A stretch of 8,071 bases of DNA, from contig CADBRE010000119.1 in assembly GCA_902797005.1 (NCBI GenBank), positions 1 through 8,071 of the forward strand, given 5' to 3'. Positions 1 through 6,486 of the stretch are shown in pieces. This stretch comes from an uncultured Erysipelotrichaceae bacterium. Lineage in GTDB: Bacteria > Bacillota_I > Bacilli_A > RF39 > UBA660. The notes under the pieces are model-generated. The model had not been told where the DNA came from. It saw only the letters and a program-made list of their open reading frames with translations, and searched no databases. Each line of letters opens with the position of its first letter. The first letter of the stretch is position 1. Made by a program: the position numbers and the translations under genes.

Positions 1-1233
1 CTTCATCAAATTCTTTAGAAAATCTCTCATTTCTTGAAAGTTCTCTTAATTCATAAATTGCTTCATCTATACTAACTAATAATTGTCTATCAAATGCTTT
101 TATAACTAAAACTTCAGTTTTTGGCTTAAAGCATTTGATATTATTATCTAGATATGGCTGATAATATTTATTATGATATTTAATGGCATTACCATTATCG
201 ATTTTTCTTGGAGTAAGTACAGCTAGAATATAATTTATTTTTTCTTTAGATGGAGCTTCTTCAAATACAGAAGGGAACTTTGTATAATCCATTGCAAATC
301 TTTTATTAAACTTTGGCATAAATACTTCATTTAAATATTTATTAGCTTCTTCAATAGTCGTTATTCCATTTAATCTAAGCTCATTAACAAGTCTTCCTTG
401 AAAAGTGCCATTATATCTTTCTATAAGACCTTTAGCTTGAGAAACTACAAGCATATACAAATTGTGTTAGTTCATCTTTGTCACTTGTTCTTTTATCTTT
501 ATTAAGAGACATATAATTGAATACTGTTCTATTATCAGTTTTAAACTTGCTTAAGATACCATATTTATTTAATATTTGATAAAGTACATGATAATAGCCA
601 TTTAATGTTTCTTGCTTATCAAAGCATCCACTTAAAATAGCAAGATGAAGGCAAGTTTTTTTATCTCCAAACCAAAGATGAATAGAACCATCCATTTCAA
701 CGATTTTACCAAAGTATTTAGGTTTTTCACCTCTAGGGTGAGAATCTTCTAAAGCAACTTCATGATTAACAATGTTTTCTATTTGTTCGTTAGACATAGC
801 TAAGTTTGTCTTCCTTTCTTGTAATAATTTTTCTTTAGCTATTTTTCTTTTAGTTGCTTTTCTAACTTTAGGAGAAGCAATACCTGCAGTCATTAAAGTT
901 TTATAAATAAAGTAATAAGAAACATGAATATCTTCTTCTTCATCTAAATAATCCTTAAAATGATTGAAATTAAATCCTTGATATTTGTTATTATAAAGTA
1001 GTACAATATTTTCGGAGATTGTCTTATCTAAAGCTGTGCTGGGCTTTTTATCACGGTTACCGTGAATAAAACAGATTTACCTTTCTCCTTATATTTAATA
1101 ATAAGACGATCAATTTGTCTTCTAGATAAATGCAGTTTAACTGCAGCACGATTTTTATTACCATTATGATCTACTAGTTCTTTAATAACATCATATTTTC
1201 TTGTTCATTCATTCTTAATTCTACCTTTCTTAT
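1..1233 (-). pseudogene. Decayed IS transposase (ISNCY/IS1202-like DDE family), partial at left edge
   Basis: Read on the minus strand through several frames, this gives a recognisable DDE transposase. An N-terminal helix-turn-helix part (LVDHNGNKNRAAVKL, then SRRQIDRLI) is followed by HGNRDKKPSTALDK, the catalytic core with EMDGSIHLWFGDKKT (first Asp) and KTDNRTVF (second Asp), then QAKGLIERYNGTF (third residue, Glu) and a long C-terminal part still open at position 1. It is broken. One base is missing near 1196-1200 (A-run) and one near 1063-1073. A deletion of roughly ten codons that also shifts the frame lies near 443-451, just before the catalytic Glu. LHLAI runs into CFDKQETL near 625-645 with apparently about six codons missing. 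A strong Shine-Dalgarno (AGAGGTG, 1246-1240) sits 6 nt before ATA (1233-1231) in the correct frame, so the original ATG may have mutated; the first in-frame ATG is at 1212. Only the longest intact fragment (893-432) stays open. The family call comes from remembered motifs and is fairly confident; deletion sizes are estimates against a remembered family consensus. Confidence 0.85.
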
Positions 1234-1320
1234 TGTAATCACCTCTTGGTGATGTATTATATCATTTGAGACATTTTCCTGATATAACACTTAAGACATT
1301 ATCATAAAACAATCATAAAA
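1234..1320. mobile_element. Probable non-coding end of the insertion sequence
   Basis: This stretch lies directly upstream of the transposase start and before the operon promoter. It holds two related boxes, GAGACATT at 1268-1275 and AAGACATT at 1293-1300, 25 bp apart. A tandem ATCATAAAA follows at 1301-1309 and 1312-1320. A 6-bp inverted repeat (1238-1253, 4-base loop) covers the putative transposase ribosome binding site, and a TATAAT (minus strand, 1261-1256) lies just upstream without a convincing -35. Repeated short boxes at the ends are typical of transposase binding sites. The outer boundary and target duplication cannot be fixed because the other end of the element is outside the window. 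Confidence 0.4.
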
Positions 1321-1345
1321 ATACGACCAGTGACAAACTTTGGAG

Positions 1346-1374
1346 TTGCAAAACCTAGATATTCATGTTACAAT
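1346..1374 (+). promoter_or_regulatory. Sigma-A-type promoter of the three-gene surface operon
   Basis: TTGCAA (1346-1351) is separated by exactly 17 bp from TACAAT (1369-1374). The -10 is preceded by TG one base upstream (1366-1367), an extended -10. The predicted transcript starts near 1381, leaving a leader of about 42 nt before the ATG at 1423. It lies just outside the presumed insertion sequence end. No other promoter of comparable quality was noticed before genes 2 and 3, which fits co-transcription. Confidence 0.65.
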
Positions 1375-1401
1375 AATCATAATAAAACAAAATCATGTTA
1401 C
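1363..1401 (+). repeat. Direct repeat TCATGTTAC flanking the transcription start
   Basis: Identical 9-mers TCATGTTAC occur at 1363-1371 and 1393-1401, a 30-bp period of about three helical turns. The first overlaps the extended -10 of the operon promoter. The second lies in the leader, downstream of the predicted start point and just before the ribosome binding site. That geometry would suit a repressor binding two same-face sites, but in AT-rich DNA a chance repeat cannot be excluded. Confidence 0.4.
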
Positions 1402-1422
1402 TTAAAATGAGGTGGTAGTAGA

Positions 1423-4400
1423 ATGAAAATAATAAAGTATATAACTATTGTAGCACTTGGTATAGCAGCTTCTTTATATTTTATACATATTTCTTTTTAT
1501 AGACCAACTAAAGTAAATGCATTAATAGCAAGCATAATTTATAAAGCACCAGCTAATAGTGATTTTAAAGACATCAATTTTTATAAAATGGTTATAAGAG
1601 GATATAACAATGCTGTCGGGCCTAATGGTCCTAATGCTGTTCCGTATACAACTAACTTAAGTACTTCACAGCTCGAAAAAATCAAGTCTGTGTGGAACAC
1701 GTTCTCAGCAGACGAAATATCTGAGCTGGATTTAACTGGAATAGAAAAACTTACAAATCTTGATTACTTATATATTCTTTGCACAACAGAATGCAATATA
1801 ACAAACGCTGATTTCACTAATAACACAAAATTAACATCTCTGACTTTGGATAGAACTAAACTTTCAGAAATAGACTTATCTAATAATATTCTTTTAGAAG
1901 AATTGACTTTGTTTGACAATGATTTGTCAGAAATAGATTTAACAAATAATACAAATCTAAATTATCTTAGAATTGATTATAATGATATTAGCTCTCTGAA
2001 TTTAGAAAACAATGTCAATATTGAGTCTTTGTTTCTTCCATCTAACCATAACATAAAAGAACTGGATTGTACAAGTCTTACAAATTTAACTGAATTAAAT
2101 ATCGACCTTTCTTATTTTGATAGCGTTGATTTAAGCAAGAATACAAATTTAACTGTACTGAGTGCGAGTGGCAGCACTATACCTGCATTAGATTTATCAA
2201 ATAATAAAAAATTAAAGCAACTAGATCTTAGAGCTAGCAAGACAAAGGCTTTAAAGTTATTCGTAGATAATTTGAACGCATTGTATTTATCAAACTCCGC
2301 TTTAGAATATGATAACGACAATCCACTAGATTTAAGAGGTGCGACTAATCTAAGTTATTTAGATATTCGCGGAGTTGATTTTTATGGAAAGGAATATGAT
2401 ATTTATTACGGTGATGAAATTGACATAAATAATACAGATACGGACATCCCTTTATATCTTCCTTCTCATTTTAGCTCTCCTCAATTTTCCAGCGCCACAT
2501 ATGGATATACTGAAGAAAATGGTGTTGTCGCACCTAAGGCCTTCCCAATTGATTTTCCATATATACAAAGAAACTATTCATTTTCGGATTCTTCGACGAC
2601 TCGCACATACACGATACGTAATAAAATAAATCTTTTTAATCTACGAATTACATTAGGCAAGAATAATTATATCATTGGAGATGATTATTTGTTGATTGCA
2701 AACAAAGATTTTCAAATTGGAGATTTTTATAGTTACGTTAACACGGGTTGTGAGAATTGCCATGATGAGTATGAAAACGGTTACCTATCTATATATAAAG
2801 GTGAAAGGTTAATAAAAAGCTTTGAAGTTATAATTGCTAATTATGGTGACAATTTTCTGGAAGAAGCTCGAGTTTTTAGAAACGTGAATAATTCTTTTGA
2901 TATTCAAAATATTTCATTTACAAATTGCAATCAGAAAAAGTGCTCAGCAAATATGGATGATGACGAAGTTAACATTCTTGTTAATGGTGAAAGTGTTATG
3001 TCTTATCCATTGCTTTCTATTAATAGTGAATACGATCTGAATAGTAAATATCTTATATTCATAGATAACGAGGATGGAGGATTCGATTTAGATAAAATTA
3101 CAGTTACTAACGGCGAAGCCAGTATATCGGATAATACCCTTACGGTGAAGTATAATAACACTACTGTATTTTCTATACCTATAGTTACGATTGGCTCAAG
3201 TTATTATAAAGTCACAAAAGATTACATTTATTTAAAAAATAATAAAAATGCTTTAATATCAAGAAGTTGCCCTAAAAACTTAAAATGCAACGCCATTTCT
3301 AAAAATAATAAAATTCAAATAATATCTGGAGAAGGAGAAGTATTATATGAATTAGATAAAGTGTCAATAAGCTCGGATACCGAAGATTTAACCAAAGATT
3401 ACCTATGGGGGACAGATATAACTGCCATAAATGCTGATATATTGTTTGTAAACGACCCTTTAGATTCACAAAAAATCCAGGTTAAATATGGCGGGGATGA
3501 TGGGGAGATAATCGACGAATTTGATTTATTATCGATTTCAATTAAAGAAGGTAATTCTGTTTATAGTAATGATTCTCTTGTGAGTGTTATAGTAAATGAT
3601 GAAACCATTGAAGACTTTTTATCATCTGATGTGATTAGCGTTTCCAATTTAAGGTATGGCATTTATAATGAAGAAGAGAATAAAACTGAAGGAGCCTTTG
3701 AAGAGGGAGATACTATAAGATTTTTCTACAAAGATGAAATGGTTAAAGAATTAGGAATTGTATTCCCTGTATCTAGTATAAATATTATAGAGGATAACAT
3801 AAAACTAAGTATTAATAAGAATAATTCTTATAATCTTAATTATGAAATATTCCCTAGTTATGCAAGTAATAAAAATGTAATTTGGTCTAGCCAAGACGAA
3901 AACGTAGCAACTGTTTCTAGTAATGGTGTTGTTGATGCAAAAACACTAGGTGAAACCACTATTTTAGTGACAGCTGAAAACGGAAAGATTACTGATAGCG
4001 TTACAGTTTCAACTTATTATAATGTAGAAAAGATAGCGCTTGATAAGAGCTCAATATCTTTAGATTTAAAAAACAAAAACAAGTTTAAACTGGAGCCAAT
4101 ATTTTATCCAGAATACTCTGAAAACAAAATGGTTTCATGGACTAGTTCAGATGAGAATGTAGCTACAGTAGATGAGCATGGCATAGTTGAAGCTAAATCT
4201 ATAGGCAATGCAATTATAACTATTACTAGTGAAGATGGGGGATATAAAGCTAATTGTGAGGTTAATGTTTTAGACACAATTCTTTATGATGTAACTTTTA
4301 TAGATGGTGATAATACACATGAATATAATTATGAATCAGATATGATAATAGATTTTTCTAACTTTAATAAAGATGGGTATACACTAACTAGTTATAAGTA

Positions 4401-5322
4401 TAAAAACAATATCTATACAATAGATGAAGAGCTTTTAATGCCTGAAGAAAACATAGAAATAGAGCTAATATATGAGAGAAATAAATACCAAATTACATAT
4501 AATACAAATAATGAAACAAAAACAGTAACTTATGATGAAGCTTATGGAGAATTATTAACTCCGAGTAAAAAAGGTCATACATTTAATGGTTGGTACTTAG
4601 AGAATACTTATGACAATTTAATCACAAAAGATAGTATAGTTAATATATATGAAAACCATTTATTGTATGCTAAATTTGATATTAATACTTATAGATTAAC
4701 TATTAATAAAAATGGTGGAACTTCTTCTCAGCTCACTAGTTTAGATCTTAAATATAATCAACAATTAGTTAATGAAGTACCACTAAAAAAAGGATATGAA
4801 TTTATCGGTTGGGATGTCGAAGGAAAAGATAGCGCTATTAACGGTAATATTTTTACTATGGGAACAAGTGATAGCACATTAACTGCTCTTTGGAAAATAA
4901 TAGTACCAAAAATACATAACTATGAAATAAATAATAGTTTTATAAAAGGCATAGGGTTAAAAACTAATGTAGATAGTTTAGATTTAAAACTAGATAGTAT
5001 TTATGATTTTAAAGTTACTAATAAAGAATCAATTGAAAAGTTAAATGGCTATTTTACAACTGGAGATAAAGTGGAGATCTATTTAGATGACACTCTAGTT
5101 ATAGATTATACAGTTGTTATAAATGGCGATGTAACAGGAAACGGAAGTTCAACAATTGCCGACGTAGCAAAGGCATATCAATTTTTAAAAAGAAAGATAG
5201 ATATGGAAGAAAGCTTTAAAGAAGCGGCGGATGTAGCAGGAAGTGACGGAGAAATAAAAATTAACGATATAGCAAAATTATATCAATACACTAAGAAAAA
5301 AATAGATAGTTTGGAGGTTTAA
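1423..5322 (+). CDS. Large secreted LRR / Ig-like / InlB B-repeat protein with C-terminal dockerin
   Basis: The start is set by GAGGTGG (1409-1415), 7 nt before the ATG, followed by a hydrophobic signal sequence (residues about 7-24) and a likely cleavage after VNA (31-33). Then come: leucine-rich repeats of about 21 residues (about 99-316); a region of about six unnamed 55-60 residue repeats (about 405-785); two BIG_2 Ig-like domains (about 783-866 and 867-949), each with W-[ST]-S-x-D-E-N-V-A-T-V; about three InlB B-type (Listeria-Bacteroides, Flg_new) repeats (about 952-1158), the first divergent, with GHTFNGW and GYEFIGW; a beta-rich spacer; and a dockerin (about 1233-1299). There is no sorting motif or C-terminal membrane helix, so surface attachment would have to go through the dockerin. 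The family pattern suggests an adhesin or ligand-binding protein; the ligand is unknown. It is the first gene of the operon, with its stop 1 nt before the next ATG. Arginine CGN codons cluster at residues about 316-483 and are absent from the later part. Confidence 0.93.
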   Translation: MKIIKYITIVALGIAASLYFIHISFYRPTKVNALIASIIYKAPANSDFKDINFYKMVIRGYNNAVGPNGPNAVPYTTNLSTSQLEKIKSVWNTFSADEISELDLTGIEKLTNLDYLYILCTTECNITNADFTNNTKLTSLTLDRTKLSEIDLSNNILLEELTLFDNDLSEIDLTNNTNLNYLRIDYNDISSLNLENNVNIESLFLPSNHNIKELDCTSLTNLTELNIDLSYFDSVDLSKNTNLTVLSASGSTIPALDLSNNKKLKQLDLRASKTKALKLFVDNLNALYLSNSALEYDNDNPLDLRGATNLSYLDIRGVDFYGKEYDIYYGDEIDINNTDTDIPLYLPSHFSSPQFSSATYGYTEENGVVAPKAFPIDFPYIQRNYSFSDSSTTRTYTIRNKINLFNLRITLGKNNYIIGDDYLLIANKDFQIGDFYSYVNTGCENCHDEYENGYLSIYKGERLIKSFEVIIANYGDNFLEEARVFRNVNNSFDIQNISFTNCNQKKCSANMDDDEVNILVNGESVMSYPLLSINSEYDLNSKYLIFIDNEDGGFDLDKITVTNGEASISDNTLTVKYNNTTVFSIPIVTIGSSYYKVTKDYIYLKNNKNALISRSCPKNLKCNAISKNNKIQIISGEGEVLYELDKVSISSDTEDLTKDYLWGTDITAINADILFVNDPLDSQKIQVKYGGDDGEIIDEFDLLSISIKEGNSVYSNDSLVSVIVNDETIEDFLSSDVISVSNLRYGIYNEEENKTEGAFEEGDTIRFFYKDEMVKELGIVFPVSSINIIEDNIKLSINKNNSYNLNYEIFPSYASNKNVIWSSQDENVATVSSNGVVDAKTLGETTILVTAENGKITDSVTVSTYYNVEKIALDKSSISLDLKNKNKFKLEPIFYPEYSENKMVSWTSSDENVATVDEHGIVEAKSIGNAIITITSEDGGYKANCEVNVLDTILYDVTFIDGDNTHEYNYESDMIIDFSNFNKDGYTLTSYKYKNNIYTIDEELLMPEENIEIELIYERNKYQITYNTNNETKTVTYDEAYGELLTPSKKGHTFNGWYLENTYDNLITKDSIVNIYENHLLYAKFDINTYRLTINKNGGTSSQLTSLDLKYNQQLVNEVPLKKGYEFIGWDVEGKDSAINGNIFTMGTSDSTLTALWKIIVPKIHNYEINNSFIKGIGLKTNVDSLDLKLDSIYDFKVTNKESIEKLNGYFTTGDKVEIYLDDTLVIDYTVVINGDVTGNGSSTIADVAKAYQFLKRKIDMEESFKEAADVAGSDGEIKINDIAKLYQYTKKKIDSLEV
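1717..2370 (+). repeat. Leucine-rich repeat region of the large surface protein
   Basis: Residues about 99-316 repeat with a period near 21 residues around the pattern L-x-x-L-x-L-x-x-N-x-L-x-x-I-D-L-[ST]-x-N-N. Clear units include LSEIDLSNN (147-155), LSEIDLTNN (168-176), ISSLNLENN (189-197), FDSVDLSKN (232-240) and IPALDLSNN (253-261). This is the LRR type with a DLSNN half-turn, common in surface proteins of gut Bacteroidetes and Firmicutes, and usually a protein-binding or adhesion solenoid. The last units (262-316) are more degenerate. Confidence 0.85.
2635..3777 (+). repeat. About six copies of an unnamed 55-60 residue beta-rich repeat
   Basis: Residues about 405-785 contain divergent units starting near 405, 478, 535, 594, 654 and 738. 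The loose consensus is [DK]-Y-[IL], a variable stretch, a strand with [IF]-x-[IV], a turn, [LI]-x-[VI]-x-Y, a further turn, then a strand ending [IV]-[VL]-[ST]-I. Examples of the unit end are YPLLSI, IPIVTI, LDKVSI and FDLLSI. Examples of the unit start are SKYLIF, TKDYIY and TKDYLW. Three units carry a cysteine pair in the same loop (C443/C446, C502/C507, C616/C622), where other units have a plain turn. I do not recognise a named family. Boundaries are by eye, and the last unit is the least certain. Confidence 0.6.
5119..5319 (+). other. Dockerin type I-like module at the C-terminus of the large protein
   Basis: Residues about 1233-1299 contain two EF-hand-like loop-helix segments. The first loop, GDVTGNGSSTIADV, has candidate calcium ligands D1236, T1238, N1240 and D1247, followed by the helix AKAYQFLKRKI. 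The second, DVAGSDGEIKINDI, has D1270, S1274, D1275 and D1282, followed by the helix AKLYQYTKKKI. The duplicated halves with A-K-x-Y-Q-[FY] helices are the dockerin hallmark. The second loop is one residue longer than the classical 12 and lacks the usual Asn at position 3, so calcium binding there is uncertain. Dockerins bind cohesins in cellulosomes and related surface complexes. Confidence 0.75.
5313..5317 (+). promoter_or_regulatory. Ribosome binding site of gene 2, embedded in the end of gene 1
   Basis: GGAGG lies inside the last codons of the dockerin protein (Leu-Glu-Val-stop), 6 nt before the ATG at 5324 and only 1 nt from the TAA at 5320-5322. This tight junction suggests translational coupling of the dockerin protein and the first cohesin-like protein, and fixes the gene 2 start. 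Confidence 0.8.
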
Positions 5323-5323
5323 T

Positions 5324-6442
5324 ATGAAAAAAGTATTAATAGTAGTTGGACTAATTAGTATATTGTTTCCGATAAAAGCAAATGCACTTGTTGGGAACGT
5401 AATTGTAACGTGTAAAAATAATAATCTAATGCCAGGTGAAGAAACATCATGCTCAATTATTGGGACTTCTGATAATGAAGTCTCAGCAGTTAGTATGACA
5501 TTAAATCTAGGCACTAATTTAACTTTAACTCACATAAATACAGATTCTAGTTGGCAAGGAGATGGAGAAAATGGTGTTATAGAGCTTTATACTGAAACTA
5601 ATAAGAATGGAAAGTTCCCTATTGCTACATTTTCTATAAAAGCAGATAAGATCTCAATGGGAGCATCAACTAATATTTCTGTAACTAATCCATTTTTCAC
5701 TGATGCGAGTTTTACTGAACACTCTGTTTCAACATCAGCAGAAAATATAAGGATAGCTTCAACAATCAATACTCTTAATGATCTTAAAATAAATGGGGAA
5801 ACTATTGAGGGATTCACTAAGACAAAAAATGACTATTTAGTAAGTGTTCTTCCTTCAGATAAAGAAATAGTTATAGAAGGTTTGCTAACTGATAATAATT
5901 CTTCTATATCTGGTGACTATGGAGTTATAGCCGTTCCTTATGGGATTACAGAACTTTATATAAATATCACTAGTGAATCAGGTGCAGTAAATACATACAC
6001 AATTACTGTTACAAAAGATGAATGCAGGCAGTTAAATAGCCTAATAGTTAATGACATAAATATTGGTATAAAAGAAGGAATATACGATTATGAAATAACA
6101 GTTGAAAACGATGTGTCTAATGTTATGATAACTGGCGAACTCAGAGATACAGTTAATGCTACCTTTGTAAATGGATATGGACCCAGAAATATAGATGATT
6201 TGTCTGTTGGAAATAATGAAGTTTTGATAAGAATTATGGATATAAATAACGAAGAAATTACATATAAAATTATAATCAATAGATTAGATAAGAAAAACAA
6301 TGAAACAATGGGTAACGAAACAGTACCTAACCCTAAAACAGGTCTAGGTAATTACACCCTATTAGGAATTATAATATTGATTATCGGGGTAATAGCATAT
6401 TTTATAGCGAGTAGAATAAATAATTTTTCAAAAAGTGAATAA
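5324..6442 (+). CDS. Wall-anchored cohesin-like and cadherin-like beta-sandwich protein (NPKTG sorting signal)
   Basis: A signal peptide (residues 1-21, cleavage likely after KANA) is followed by a cohesin-like domain (about 24-145). It shows alternating strands, a cysteine pair C30/C43, EVSAVSMTL (52-60), and the motif W77-Q-G-D-G leading into IELYTETNKNGKF. Two cadherin-like beta-sandwich domains (PF12733 style) follow at about 148-230 and 236-320, the first ending NTYTITVTK and the second ITYKIIINR. The C-terminus has NPKTG (336-340), a hydrophobic helix (344-363) and a short tail with R364 and K370. NPxTG is a sortase signal variant resembling those used by class B-type sortases, so covalent wall attachment is likely. 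The gene is second in the operon, 1 nt after the dockerin gene, and is a paralogue of gene 3. The role as a dockerin receptor is inferred from fold and context; the cohesin call is from remembered motifs. Confidence 0.88.
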   Translation: MKKVLIVVGLISILFPIKANALVGNVIVTCKNNNLMPGEETSCSIIGTSDNEVSAVSMTLNLGTNLTLTHINTDSSWQGDGENGVIELYTETNKNGKFPIATFSIKADKISMGASTNISVTNPFFTDASFTEHSVSTSAENIRIASTINTLNDLKINGETIEGFTKTKNDYLVSVLPSDKEIVIEGLLTDNNSSISGDYGVIAVPYGITELYINITSESGAVNTYTITVTKDECRQLNSLIVNDINIGIKEGIYDYEITVENDVSNVMITGELRDTVNATFVNGYGPRNIDDLSVGNNEVLIRIMDINNEEITYKIIINRLDKKNNETMGNETVPNPKTGLGNYTLLGIIILIIGVIAYFIASRINNFSKSE

Positions 6443-6486
6443 GCATTTTTAAAGAAGATCGACACAATAAAATTGGAGGAGTAAGT

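Noticed and set aside
1375..1422. Riboswitch or attenuator in the operon leader
   Set aside because: The predicted leader is only about 42 nt, contains no stable stem and no T-run, and is too short for known riboswitch classes.
2112..2321. Minus-strand open frame of 69 codons inside the LRR region
   Set aside because: It is antisense to a clearly coding LRR stretch; the repeats keep the opposite strand open. It has no ribosome binding context or recognisable protein.
5278..5817. Two minus-strand open frames (5278-5514 and 5587-5817) opposite gene 2
   Set aside because: Both are antisense to the signal peptide, cohesin-like and first cadherin-like parts of gene 2. Their sequences look like complements of Ser/Thr/Asn-rich beta strands, not real proteins.
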